The notes: generated by a model from the sequence alone, not told the origin. A stretch of 64,000 nt of DNA from Pontederia crassipes (GCA_030549335.1 CM060187.1:1798001-1862000), one strand, 5' to 3'. Shown: positions 36,850 through 50,000, counted from the stretch's first letter. Numbers and translations are program-made.

Positions 36850-37660
36850 TCCGACTGATGTCACTCGGCCACTCGGATTGTGCCCTCTTCCACAGCAATT
36901 GTGCCGCGCACCTAATGTAGATGAAGCCCATAGATCATGAGGCTGTTGCGACCGAGTGCTCCCTTGCCCTGCAGGAACAGTCCGGCTTCCCCAGGTGCTC
37001 CTCGCTACTGATCCTACTAACGGTGACGGTATCCACCGTGCCCCCCGGCTTCGTGCTGCCCTCTCAGCCCATCGCACCAATGCCTCAGCCTTTCCCTCGG
37101 GTATGATAGCTATTGGCCTGATAGCGCGGTAGTATCCGACCATGGGGAAGCCGCCCTGCACCTCCTCCTTGGCATCCAGATCCTTCGATCACGCCTCGGC
37201 CTTCTGTCTGGGGCCGTCGTCGACGGAAATTGTGGAATCATGGTAAGTACCTCTCTTCGTAAGGAGGAGGAGGTCGTCTGCAGCCCTGTATGAAGCGGTC
37301 ACCTCTCGGCTGGCAAGTAGGTGGAGGGCACGGAGGAGACAATCGTCCAAGTCCCGGCCCACCGATTGACAATGACTGTAGTGTGGAACATTGGCCTTCT
37401 GACCTCGGGGCCCTCGTCCTCCCTGATGGCGGCGATCCTTGGACAACCAACTGCTTCTGCACCGAAACCACCCGCGTGAAGTCGAGGAGGCAGCCGCTGA
37501 ACGTCTGTCTAACCCTTAGGGCCCTCATCCTCCCTGACGATGGCAATCTGGTGACGTCGGTCACCACCTGCTTGTGTGCCAAAACTACTCGCGTGAGGCC
37601 TTGCACCTCCACATCTACGTCCGATTGCGCCCCGACCTTCCTTTAGGGGCCGCCACCGGT
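36850..37660 (-). other. GC-rich segment with coding-like frames, unrecognised
   Basis: About 800 bp, much richer in GC than its surroundings. On the minus strand, frames 37238-37612, 37189-37446 and 36808-37161 overlap in different phases, as expected of a frameshifted coding relic (GGFPMVGYYRAIRPIAIIPE in the last). The 37238-37612 frame contains an approximate internal repeat (TRVVLAHKQVV and TRVVSVQKQLVV, each followed by PSGR(M/T)RA). I do not recognise a family. It may be a decayed retroelement gag or a decayed host gene. No start, splice site or promoter could be assigned. Confidence 0.35.
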
Positions 37661-38280
37661 GTAAACTGACAAAGCAAAAAAGAAAAGAAAATGAAAATGC
37701 ACAGGATTTCATATATATGCATGCTCTTGTGATTACATCTGTCTTTTATTTATACACTCAGCAATATCGTACTTGGGGATTATTTTTTGTGTATTTTTGA
37801 CGTAGTAAACAGGATTTATGTTTACTCATCTTTAGATCTAAATTTGAAGGTAGATATGGATCAAATTACTTAAGTTCATGTGGAGTTGATTTTATTTTTA
37901 GATCATGTCCATCAATCAAATTTCTATCACGGGGCATTTGTTAGTTTCAAGGGCCAAGTGGCTAGGTAATGAAATGACAAAGAAACCAACCAATATAAAA
38001 ATGCAACAATAGATTTTGAACTAAAATTCCTCACCTTTGTTTTGAGCACAAATATATGCAAAACCACATGTTGGTCTTATAACGTCACACATATAAAGTT
38101 TCAAAGCCATACCTGATATTTGCATTCCCCACTTTCTTCTACTAATAATTGTAATGTTGATAATGATATATATGAGAAGAAAAGGATAAAAGGGGCTAAA
38201 AGGCTAAAACAGAAAGAAAACAGTAAATGTGTCTATATGCATGGAGCATGGTCAATATGAGACTATCTTTTGTTGTGGCC
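37660..38280. other. AT-rich intergenic stretch, nothing recognised
   Basis: No coding frame, RNA gene or repeat boundary was found between the GC-rich relic and the BTB-TAZ pseudogene. Confidence 0.5.
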
Positions 38281-38289
38281 ATTATATCT

Positions 38290-39540
38290 CAACCATGAGC
38301 TCTTCACAACCTGCATATGCTCTGGTCTCATCCTGTTGGCCAAAGAAGACATGGCAACTATCAGAAGTCTCCACATCTTAGCCGCCTTATCCTCTTGGAT
38401 CTATATTTGAATTGCCTGCATCACCATGCATGTATGATGCATCAAACATGTAGTAATTAAATTATAAGATATGTAAAAGGAGTAATTTTAATCTTATTAG
38501 ATGAGGAGTTTGATCTTACTTGCAGAGAGGGACCACCTTGCAGGTGTTAGCATGGTCACAGAGGGAAGAATGCTGGCGAAAGAGCTGCGAGAGCCTCTTG
38601 CAGTGCATGCAGCCATGTGGGGTTTGCAGCTTCTTGTTGCATGTCGCAAGTAGCCAATGAGGTGAAGCAGCCCGTCGCAGGTGCGAGAGTCGCCGCCCTG
38701 ATCACAAGGGCCGTTAGTTCTTCGGACTACGCTCTGCGACACCACTGCAAACTCTCTACAACCAACGTCCGCGTCAAACATTCATTTCAGGCAACTCATG
38801 GCCTCGCTCAGCTCTTGGTACACCTTTTGCTCTGCTCTTTCCCTCTTCCACCTCATCCGTTGATGTCACAGTCATATGACAAATCATATTGAGATTTTTC
38901 ATTCAACTTACCTGTATTATTTATATTCTATAATTAAACAACTTATGTACCTATTCGTTTTCATGTAGGAACTGGAGGATCTCATGCTCCAACGCGAGAT
39001 CATGCTTTCGGAGGAAGCTCTACCCTTCCAATGCCTGGACGCCGGCCAGATTCTTAGCCATGAGCCTCATGCAACATAGGTAGAGCTTCGGCACGTCACA
39101 CAGCTTCGCCATCTTCAGCGCATCCACCAAGTTCTATGGCCAACCCGGATTCACCCTCAGCCACTTGATCTAGTATGGGTGTGCCAGCGCCAGCAGCGAC
39201 AGCTAGTGCTTCACCCTCGCCATGTCCACCTCCCTCGACGATATCACGATCCTGTCACATCATCATATGCAGCACGCAAATGGTTTTAGAGGGATGAGTC
39301 CATATATGGATTAAATTGTAATTGCTTGATCATTGCCGAAAGAATTAGATCATTACCAACCCGGAGGAGTAGAGGAATCCAACGAATGTGAAGACCGCTT
39401 CGCTAGGGACGCAGAGGATGAGATTGACGATGTCGGCGAAGAAGCTGAGGGGTGCAAGCAGCATCAGGAACTTGATGGAGATGAGGCCGAGCTGCAAGGA
39501 TGTAGGTGGAGGTGCACAAAGGTGACGGCGACGAAGACCA
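38290..39540 (-). pseudogene. BTB/POZ and TAZ-domain protein pseudogene
   Basis: Read on the minus strand, exon-like blocks appear in BT-family order. About 39354-39540: end of a BTB domain (VPSEAVFTFVGFLYSS). 38967-39253: helical part (VDALKMAKLCDVP, LYLCCMRLMAKNLAGV, FLRKHDLALEHEILQF). About 38521-38815: ELSEAMSCLK and a TAZ zinc finger (GCMHCKRLSQLFRQHSSLC, HANTCKVVPLC). 38290-38410: MWRLLIVAMSSLANR. Spacer DNA between blocks resembles introns. The helical exon has four in-frame stops (VKH*, PY*, WP*, EG*), the last where family members have tryptophan, and the TAZ exon changes frame. BT proteins are transcription co-regulators that bind CUL3, calmodulin and bromodomain proteins; this copy cannot make one. 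Confidence 0.78.
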
Positions 39541-40392
39541 GGTAATCGATAGAAAAGAAACTAAAATGAAAGTGTAATGACCCGAAAATTCATCCTAAAA
39601 GTTTTGAACATTTAGAGCAATTTCGCGTCATTAGCTCGTTCGTCATACATCATTTAACAACGGAAGACTTGACAATTTAAAGAAAATCATAATAAATAAA
39701 AACTTTCAATTAATCAAATAAACTAATATTCCATAAGACATTAAATGCTTAAACTCTTCGTTACATCATCAGCCTCATTGTTCATCTAGAACTTTAGAAC
39801 TTATTTAACTCTAAGCATGTGCAACACATCGTCATGAGCTTGAGCTGCCATCCATCACTTAATCTTAGTTACCTGCACAAATTCAGAGTGCAGGGTTTCC
39901 CAGTTAGAGTATGTAAAGGTCATGCATGTCATGCTATCCTATCATATGATACTACATGTGATGCAACATCATTATCATAATAACAATAACATATAAACAT
40001 GCATGCCATGAACTATATCATAAACCTTATATGACAATACATCATGTTTACATTCATTCATCATACAACATTCATATAACATAAACATTATGTCATGTAT
40101 GCTTTACTTCGAATCCATCATCTGCAAATAACATGTAATTAAAACATGCAGTCATATCATTCATCACATACATAACGTATCATTTCATTTCACATTCATT
40201 GTTATGTACATTCTAGGAGTATCTTCATAATTCCTTAATCCTTACTTCTTGACTTCATACTTTACACCTCCTCAGGATTGCTTTATAACCTTTTGGATCT
40301 TCTTTCATTCTTTTCTTTTTTTATTATGTGATCCTTCATGTGTCATCTTCATCCTTCATCTTTATTACATAATAACATCTTTATGTCATAAG

Positions 40393-40980
40393 TCATGCTT
40401 AGGAACACACACATCATAATAGTGAGGGACTTTATTCCTAGTCATCTTTAGGAATATACACACTTTATGATGAGGGATATTGTTCCTTGGAAAGTACATA
40501 TACAGATGCAAGACTTTACTTCTCATGCTTAGGTCCTTTTGAAGTACATACATATGTGTAGGACTTTACTTTTCATCTTTACTTCATCATCATCATCTTA
40601 ACTTTCATTCTTTATTATAAGATATTTTGAAGTTAACTTCACTTTCATTCTTACTTTATTTTATAACATCTTTGATCTCAACATAATTGAAAGAATCATA
40701 TCACATCATCATAGGCCACATCCTTGGAACACGTACATCATAATAGTGAGGGACTTTATTTTAAAAAATATGCACACTATAATAGTGAGGGACTTTATTC
40801 CGAAGAATACGTACACTATAATAGTGAGAGACTTTATTTCAGGAAATACACATACTTTCTAATGAGGGACTTTGTTCCTTGAGAAGCACATACACAAATG
40901 CATGACTTTACTTCACGAGCTTAGGTTCCTTTGAAGTACATACATAGGTGCAGGACTTTGCTTCTCACCATTGATAAGTG
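40393..40980. repeat. Repeats of ~60 bp inside the solo LTR
   Basis: Variants of TAATAGTGAGGGACTTTATT with flanking ACACGTACA-like text recur near 40418, 40746, 40781 and 40817. A second variant (AGTACATACATAGGTGCAGGAC) occurs near 40540 and 40937. They are unevenly spaced. They are not CRISPR-like, because spacing and repeat length vary and the region is LTR. Confidence 0.6.
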
Positions 40981-41178
40981 ATGAAGACATTCTTCTTCAA
41001 CTTTAGGTGCATTATACTTTGCAATACAACAATCATTCATATAACTCATTCTTCATCTTTTAGCCTAATTACGGCTGAACATGCGTTACATGTATCTATG
41101 TGCCATATACAATCAATACACATCCATACATGCCTATATACATAAATAAATAGGATTAAAATAACTTTTCATTCTGAT

Positions 41179-41400
41179 CTATCACGGCCATGTTAGTTGC
41201 GTCACGCCCGTGACAGTGGTATATAATTCATCCACATACGGTCATGGTCGTGACATGTTTTATCACGGCCGTGCCGAGTCATCATCACGATCGTGACCTA
41301 GTTGGTCACGGCCGTGCCCCACTCCATCACGGCCGCGACAATGTTATCATGATTGTGACAGAGTGCTGGTTTCACCCATTTTCTATCACGATCGTTCCAG
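41179..41400. repeat. Nine near-palindromes ATCACGGCCGTGA at ~21-bp spacing
   Basis: Near-palindromic units TCACG(G/A)(C/T)CGTGA start near 41179, 41200, 41239, 41262, 41283, 41304, 41325, 41347 and 41383. Most steps are 21-23 bp. Spacer text differs from unit to unit. This is the most CpG-dense part of an otherwise AT-rich LTR. Confidence 0.75.
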
Positions 41401-41769
41401 GACAGCGTCCTGGAAGTCTGATCTTTCACCTGAAATTTTTAATTTTTGATATTGAAACATCAAGAAAAATAATCTAAAATATCATAAATATTTCAGGTAT
41501 GATCTCTTAGCATCTATGCATAATGGAACACATTAAACATGCAATTTTTCATTCATTAACAAGAGTTGGGATTTTTTCCTAGAAATTCATACAAGTAACA
41601 TAATCTATTTTCTGCACAGTATTCTAGCAACAGTCACTAAAATATTAATAACATAACTTATACTTGTTCTTTTCAGGTGATTTCAATTTTCACAGAAAGG
41701 TAACACGAACCTTTAACTTGTAAATGAAATTCAAACACTATTTAGTATTTACAATTTACTATACGTTTT

Positions 41770-42330
41770 ATAATTTTGTCTCACTGTTACTTGAGACAGC
41801 ATGACACTAGCCTGATGTTTGGATCATAACTATTTGTATACAACTCCAAATAATATGAAACTAATTTTTGTGGAAACTAGACTTTTAGATATTTCAATTC
41901 ATATATTATTTATAATTTTTTGGATAAGAAAATCTTATCCAAACAATTATTATAGAACAGTCACGAATGCCCGAGACAGCACGACACCAGTTCAATGTTT
42001 GGATCATAACTATTTGTATACAACTCCAAATCATATGAAACTAATTTCAGTGGAAACTAGACTTCGAGAGATTTCCATAAGTATATTATTTATAATTTTT
42101 GGATAAGAAAATCTTATCAAAACAATTATTACAAAACGGTCACGAATTCTCGAGATAACATGACATCAGTTTGATGTTTGGATCATAACTATTTGTATAC
42201 TACTCCAAATCATATGAAACCAATTTCTATGGAAACTAGACTTCGATTTCTTTCCATCCATATAATGTTTGTAACTTTTGGATAAGTAAAACCTATCCCA
42301 ATAATTATTACAAAACAATCATAAATTTAA
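41770..42330. repeat. Three ~181-bp tandem repeats inside the solo LTR
   Basis: ATGTTTGGATCATAACTATT begins near 41815, 41996 and 42176. Each copy continues with TGTATACAACTCCAAAT, GGAAACTAGACTT and GATAAG(A/T)AAA. Copies 1 and 2 are nearly identical; copy 3 is more diverged. Confidence 0.8.
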
Positions 42331-42771
42331 TAGATTTATGCAACACAAATCATGCAACTCTGAATCAAAATCCCGATCAAGAACAGGGTTTCTTAAAACT
42401 CTCAATCCAAACAAAACATCATTAAGAGGGTAGAGAGGGGTTTGGATCCCCTTTATATATCATTGGATTTTAGATCTAAAATCCCTATTTTCCTAATCAT
42501 CTTGTCCTTAGCCTCTAAGTTTTCTTGTCCTTTTTTCTAAAAATCTTCATCTTCTCTTTGTTGATCTTAAAACATAGTCACCATGTAGAATATGGCTCTA
42601 GATCTCCTAACATTAGACTTTTCTTGGTAAAAATAAAAGAGAGAAGAGGAGTTGACGATTAGGTTTTTGAGAAACTAATAGGGTTGTTGGTTATTTATAT
42701 AGAATTTACGTTAGTCTTTTAATCAAAAGGCCTAAATACTCTTGGCCCAAATTTCAGAATATTACATAAAG

Positions 42772-43579
42772 AATGAAAGGTTTGTACCTCAAAAAGTAGT
42801 AGAAGCACAACATGGATAATGGTAAGAGGTTAGGGGAGACAAAGTATGCCTAATGTGTGTGTGAGAGAGAGTGACGAGGTAGAGAGAGATTTTGAAACTA
42901 TACGTGAAGACCAAAATTTATTGTTAACTCCTCAAACGACTGCAGAGAGAATTTGGCTGATCTTTTTGTCTGTAAAAAAAATGACAAAATAGATAAATAA
43001 CAATCCTCAACTTTCATCACTTAGAAACTGACATTGAAGCATGAACTTTATAAAGATATAAGATTATCAAGCCATCTTCTCCTTTCACCATTCTTCCTAT
43101 CTCTTTTGTGATTTTTTAAAACTTATAATTTTTATAATTGTCATCTCCATATTATTTAATTTATCACAACATTTAATTCTTTGTGCCAACAGTTGGTATC
43201 CCCAGTATTAATTTATGTATATAATAATTTTAACTTGATTAAATTTTCAGAAGTCATATATTAACTCATTATATTATATATTTATTTATAATAACAAATA
43301 TGATTGCACCCTTAATTAATATGTATTAATTTTGACATCATGATAACTATAGCCTGAACAAGCAAACCGCTCAAGAATAACGTCATTGCCAAACAGGATC
43401 ATTGCGCACTGTTCATATATGGTTATATCATCCTCGAGTTGAGGATACATCCTCAAGCTTGACTACATTATGCACAGTCCATATCCTAATTGATTATATA
43501 CCTTAATATTAATGCGATCTTCCTAATATTTTGAATTGTTAATTTCGTGGGCAAAACTCTATTATGGCACGTGTTGTCA
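42772..43579. other. Intergenic and 3' flank of the dikinase gene
   Basis: AT-rich, no gene recognised. The last ~150 bases next to 43580 presumably hold the dikinase 3' UTR. I could not pin down a polyadenylation site. Confidence 0.4.
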
Positions 43580-46500
43580 TCACATCTGCGGTCTTGTTTG
43601 CACAACATAGACGTTGCCATCCTTGACCACACCCTCAATATCCTGCGGGGACCCGTAGAGGTCCTCAATTATGATTCCTGCGCGGGCAATGCTGGAGAGC
43701 AGTGAATCGCGGTGGCTTTTGTTCATGACCAGCGGGTCAGATGTGTAATCAAGCACCACCTTGTCTTCTTCATCCATGGGCACGCTGGATGAAGGAAAAA
43801 GAAGTCAATCAAACAATCAATCATATGACAATCAGATGAGACAAGAATTGGCACAAGCTGAAATGATGCACAAATCCAGTAAAGCAGGATACAAGATAGG
43901 ATTTGAGACCTGTCATAGAGGCCAGCACCGGCATAACCTTCCAAATCTTCGCCGTTGGAATCAGATCTGAAGATAATTGATCGTCTAATGAAGAGGCCAA
44001 TAGGTTTACTTGGGTATCCCAACACCTGTGATTAATTGACAAGAAGGGGAAAAAAAAATAATGAGATGTAAACCTGACCAAAATGAAACCGGGTATTTCT
44101 CGTGTGCAAATGGTCTTCCTACCTTTGGAGAGTCAAGGTCATTCTTCTTACAGATGAAACTCAGAGCCCGGCCTGGATAAGCTCCAACAAGAGTTTCCCC
44201 TAGTCCTTTCACAACCTTTTAAGAGGGAAATCAAAATATTTAATTTTGGGCCGGTTACAGATTTATACAAGACTATCCTTATCTCCTCAAACATGTACCT
44301 CAGCATATATCTCAGACGAGTCACCAGTTGAAGGATTTGTAGTGTGGATAACAAATGCATAATCAGCACTAATGATTTCTTGAACCAAGACAGCCATACA
44401 GAGATAATCGTGATCCAGCTTCACTTTGCGTGTGCTAAGATATGCTCTTTCATTCCACTTTGAGGCCCAGACCTTTGATAGAACAACAACGACGAGGGCA
44501 TTTGCAGAAAAATGTTAAGACAAAGAAATAGTATTGCAAAATTATCAAGAGGAATTTCTAAATTTTTTTCATTTAAAACTGAATTATTAAGTCCGAAAGC
44601 AATACATGAATTTGAGAAAAGAATCAATGCTTGCGTATCGATATTAGTGAAAAAACTCATTGCAGAACTTTATAGTACGAATTGTCAGCTATGTTTGTCA
44701 AGTTTTAAGAAATCATAACGAGTTTTAAGGAATCAGCTAGCAAAGCATTGTAATGGCAGTTAATCCCATAGTTGAGAATGTCGACTAAATTGAACATATT
44801 CACATACCTTTTTTATTGCGGACCATGCCTGATCCCATCGATTCTCACCGTCATCACCAGGCCACGGCATTCCAGACCCAAGCATTGTTTCTTTCAGCTC
44901 TTGTATCTGAGACAAACTAATTTCTCGTCACTGTGTTTTTCTAACTGAATTCATAACAGAGAAGGTTTCACAAGTTTAACGTTTGTTAGGACTGTGTAAT
45001 AATATGATGAGGAAAAGATATAATTTCCGTTAGAAGGAATGCGTGAAGCTGTAATAATGTTCTGGTGAAATATAATTCAGTTGAGTATATTAATGCCTTA
45101 ATGTTGAAAGATTAATTTCACTTAATGTTGATCATTTGTGGAGACCAAAGGAAAGATAAACCCTGTGCCAGGTAGGTTATTGCTAGATGCATACATATGA
45201 TGTGCTTGCTCTTCTTTTGCAAGTTGTTTTAATGTCTCAAGCTGATAATCTCTCCCATCGCCAAAGGAAGAATTGAATTCTGTGCCAGTGACAGCTTACT
45301 TTTGGAGTCAGAGAAAATGGTAAAAGATTCATGATTTGGAACACTTTGAATGACGATGTGACACAAGAGCTTTCTATTTTCTATTAGTTATTTTAGTTAA
45401 AGCTGATGTTTTAGTCTACTAGTCTTCATGTGTTAGGCATATGACCTTTTAATCTTTTTTTTTTTTTTTGAGAGGGTAAAAGGATGATCAACCAAATGTT
45501 AATCATCAAGATTCATTGGTAGCAAGAAATGCAGAAAACATTACAATTGGATAAAGAAAATAACCAACATCCCTGTCCCGAAGAACTTGGACGGGCCCAA
45601 ACGTCAGCAAGAGTAGCATCCTTGTCCCAAGCAATCACAAAGATCCTAGGGAAACGCTGTGCCAGAGCCCCCAACTGATGCCACCTGTCTAACTAAAATT
45701 TTCTTCACTCAAAGGCAAGCCAAGATAATTGAGAGGTAATGAGGATTGGCTTGTCTGGAGAGCCACTGCACACTGTGATCTCCTCCTCGTTCATTCCAAA
45801 CGGGATGAAGATTTGGAGTGATTAATTTGTAAACCCAAAAAATCATCAAAATTTTGCACCAAGGTTGCCACTCTACTAGCTGCCACCGCTGCACCTTCAA
45901 TAAAGAAGGTGTCATCAACATATTGAAATATTGGGATCAATGTGCCTTGTTCCGAGTGCAGAGAGAAGCCAGATAAAATTTCAGCTCGACATGCTGAGAA
46001 GGTACATCGTGCCAAAGCATCTGCAGCCAATACAAATAACATCGGTGCCAAAGGAAACCCTGCCGCACACCACGTGATTGAATGCATCCACCCGCTGGCG
46101 CTTCATTGATAAGAATTGAAAATGAGGTAGTGCAGACACATCTTTTCATCCATGATATCCACAGCTTAGGAAAACCACGTCTACGTAGCGAGTACCATAA
46201 GAATGACCAATCTATTGGATCATAGGCCTTTGAAAAGTCCACTTTCCAAAGGAGACCTTTAGTATAATTAAAAACTAGTCAGCGCATCAAATTTAACATG
46301 GTATCAAAGCCAGAGGTCCTGAATTCAAACCTCGCTAAGCTCTTATTAAAAACTAATTTCCTCCCTCCACATGTTGGTCTTGAGCTACATCAAAAGTTGT
46401 CAGCAGCCCACACGTGAGGAAGTGTTAAGAATATAAAATCAATGATGTTGCTCTTCCTGAAGGCTTAAACTTTTAGAAAAATTGGTCGGCACATCTGTTG

Positions 46501-46984
46501 AGATATGATTTACATATCTTTTCATATCTTTCCATATCGTTGTAATATTAGTCAATGATTAGTATCCCAGATTTCTTGGGATAATATCCCAGATATTTTG
46601 GGATAATATCCCTGATTTTCTAGAGTAATATTTTAGCATATTCTCCTTTCTTGTATTGTCTACCTTGATTATAAATAGGAGGCATTAGTGTTTGGTGTAT
46701 AATAAGAGAAAACATGTTTCTCAACACACACGCATACATATAAAGAGCGGACCCAAGTAGAGGCTAGGGGGGCCCTGCCCCCCCTAAGTTTTTAATATTT
46801 TATTAGTTTTGTATATTAAAATATGGATTTTAGGATAAAAGTTACATTTGGCCCCCCTTAAATAATTCTAATATCCTCTTTAGACAGAAAATAGACTTAA
46901 AAATAGTGGTGGCTTTGTTGGGAACTTAGTTGACAGGTTGTGGGTTCGATCCTGGCCCCCCTCACTTTTTATCTCTCAGTCCGC

Positions 46985-47032
<48 letters not shown>

Positions 47033-50000
47033 TTGTTTCACATTTAGATTATTTTTGTAATGTTTAATTTTTCCCACCTATTTATTTATCTTTTGATAAA
47101 ATGATTTCATATCATCATAATGGATATCAAATGTTAGATTTACATTTACATTATTATTATTCTATTTCATAGTTATAAATATTTTTACATTACAAAGTAA
47201 TTTCAATAGAATTAATAATTATGCCAAATAACTATTTGAAACAAATAATCTTTAATAGGAGAATATACTTAATAATTTTTTGAACTTAAGTAATTTAAAT
47301 TGTATAAGTCAAATACATATCATTTAATTTTTATTATTTTATATCATTAAGAGAATATATTTCTTGACCGCATTTTTGGACTTCCCTTTTCAATATCATT
47401 TTATACTTAAAATATGTCTGCATATTTTAATTTTTACTATATATAAATAATTAAACTTTACGTCAATAATAATATTTGATAATTGTATGTGAACCCACTG
47501 AGTAAATTGTCTGGCTCCGCCACTACTTGAAACCTAGTATTTAAGGCTGAAAATAAAATTTTCAGTTGTCATTCTCTATCTTTTATCAATATTATAGAAT
47601 TTTGTGATTTTCTCATAAGACCTAATTATTCCTCTCTGTTCTTCCAATCTTCTAGCATGATTTCTCATTATTCTTGCTAGTTCTCTCTTCTTATCGCATC
47701 ATGGTGAATCACTATCCGAGTCAACACTGAGATTAACATGGGGTATGTGTGTGCATTTGTGTAATAAGTTGAAATGCTATGAACTTAGCAATTGCTCTTA
47801 TTCATTTCTTATGTCTCTGGAGTGAAATCTATCAAGGTTCGACTTACCAGTGCAGATGGAGGTCGTAACTGAAGAACAGTTTTACGTATCTCACTAAGTG
47901 TATCAAGTTGTCCTTTAGCTAACTTTTCCTTTAGCATCTTCAGATTGTCATCAACTTCCTGCATTCAATCAAAATAAAAATGATTGTGACATGTTATAAG
48001 TAACCTATATGGGACAATGACATACATTATGCAATTTACTCACTTGATTTATACCATCTGATAGAACCTCTTCAAACACTCCAAATGGAAGCGCAATTGA
48101 TGTTGGTACACCCACCCACGAAGGAACCTTTCCTTTTAGAAAAGATATATTTCGTGATTTAGCACCAACCTGCAAGCATAGAAACATCAAAATGGTTGGA
48201 TCATAATTGTTTGAAATTACAACTCATGAAAACATCTAATCCAGTCTTCAATTAATGCGGACATCATTGGAATTAGCTTCTTATGTACTGAATATGTCCA
48301 CTTTTTTATTAATGGTAAAGATAAGATGACTTCTCAACAAAGTACAGTTGTATCACAAATTATACCATTTCACTGGTAAATTCTTCAGATGATATGGCAT
48401 GTCTACCACGAAACTGTTTCCTCGATAATATTATAGATGGTGAAGATGGCTCATCTTCTTCTTTAGCAGGACTTTTACCAAGCACTTCACTATTATCAAT
48501 CACACTGCAACAGAATATGTTGAGATATACCAACAGGCAACCATAAAACTGTTCAAGATCTGAATGAAAATAAACAATGAAATGAAAGGCAACTAAAGCT
48601 ACTATATACAGTAGTAGAGAAAAAAATGCAAACGAAAATATAGTAGCAATCCAAAACAATGACTGGAAGACAAGGTTCTGATTTGATAGTAAACATAACA
48701 ACCAATTCCAGTGATATTGAAAATACAACATACTCATTTTAGATCGCATAAGAATAGAAGTCATGGTCCTTCTAAAAAAACAATAGAAGTCATGGCAACA
48801 GAATTTTTTTCCTTGACGCAATTAAATTGATCTTGAAAATAAACATAATCATTCCAAGATAGCAACATGAATAGACATCATGGCAAACAAATACTTGCCT
48901 ATATATAACATCTGAAGATGAAGGTTTTAGGCGAAAGAGTTTTCCTTCATTGCGTTGGAATTCTGACAAAATGCTCAAATCAAAGCATGTAGCAAAACAG
49001 ACCTGAATTGTTACCAAATTAGCATTTTTCAATCACAGATACCAATCCAAAATAATCTAAATTGCTCCACTACACTAGCAAACAGAACAAGAAACTCGCC
49101 TTGCTATTTCTAGCTCGTACTGACACATGAGAAAGAACATCTGGCATATCAGGTGTTAGTAGGGCAACTGTTCCGTCTGGTATTTCTTCTTGTCCTTTCA
49201 CACTTTTTGCAATCAGTATTGTTGGTCGTTCATAAGCTTCATTTTGCACAGCGAGCAGTTCATCTACAACAGCAACATACCCCACAACCTCAACAGGGCT
49301 TATAACCTGCCAACTGCTCGAACCAGTCATGATAAAAAAATTAGCAGAACGAAGAGACAATGTTATATAATGTCTTATTATCTTATAATGTGCTATACTA
49401 TGTGATTCTGTTAACCTCATGTTGTATCAGGATTGAATTAAATTTCCAAGATATACACAAAATGCCAACCTGCCTAGATGTGCCACTTGGCGAAGAACAG
49501 GATCAAGACGATTGAGAAGTGCTGACAAAGAAGCAGCAGAGCCACCACGAATAATTTCTTCAGTAAATATGCTTATCTGTATTATAAATTTGATCAGCAC
49601 AAAATTTGGTTCTCCTCCTGGAGCACCAGGATTTCTAATGTAAATACAAAAAAATTACATACTGCAGATTGATCAACACCAAGTAACGACCCAAGGTATT
49701 CAGCTGAAGGTTGTAGAACTTGATGATATTCTTCTGCTTTACTTGACAGGGCAAGCCGACTTCTGTCCAGAAATGCTTTTGCAAACAATGCCCATTCATC
49801 ATCCTTCTGTCTAGACATACCCAGTGCATGCTTCCAACCCTATAAGAGATTTGGTTATAAACCATGGAAATGTTGTAGTGTTAAAAATTATGTCCTTATA
49901 TTAATTGGAAATTTTTTCCTAAATGAAATGTAGCTGAATCTTATGAACATGGATCAACGAATCTTATGTTAGGCCCTAAATGAAATTTTTTCCAACAAAG

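Larger units (their letters stand above)
39573..42766 (-). mobile_element. Solo LTR (minus strand), 3.19 kb, rich in internal repeats
   Basis: On the minus strand it starts TGTAATATTCTGAAATTTGG (42766) and ends GGGTCATTACA (39573). The flanks GAAAG (39568-39572) and TAAAG (42767-42771) match at 4 of 5 positions. The GGGAAACCCTGCACTC...TTTGTGCAGG island (minus strand, near 39880) is shared with the other gypsy LTRs here. Three internal repeat blocks are listed separately. Part of it (GTTTCCACAAAAATTAG) resembles 54820-54860 in the solo LTR within the dikinase gene, so the two are related. No coding region. Confidence 0.75.
43580..48169 (-). other. GWD1: Dikinase exons 27-33: ATP-binding domain
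   Basis: Coding exons: 48044-48169, 47848-47958, 44808-44906, 44299-44472, 44123-44215, 43910-44025 and 43580-43784. Landmarks of the PPDK-like nucleotide-binding domain: VGAKSRNISFLKGKVP, PWPGDDGENRWDQAW, VWASKWNERAYLSTRKV, GLGETLVGAYPGRALSF, IFRSDSNGEDLEGYAGAGLY and DIEGVVKDGNVYVVQTRPQM. The long intron between 47848 and 44906 contains a LINE and a SINE-like element. Confidence 0.9.

Noticed and set aside
40393..41400. Possible CRISPR-like array of short repeats
   Set aside because: Plant nuclear DNA, variable repeat units and spacing, and located inside a solo LTR.
41819..42106. 95-codon frame
   Set aside because: Translation of the 181-bp tandem repeat; the protein simply repeats itself.
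46907..46958. Possible tRNA gene from A-box and B-box text
   Set aside because: No cloverleaf can be completed; a SINE-like promoter is the better reading.
48360..48821. Long minus-strand frame of 153 codons as a separate gene
   Set aside because: Only its last part is dikinase exon 26; the rest is intron translated by chance.
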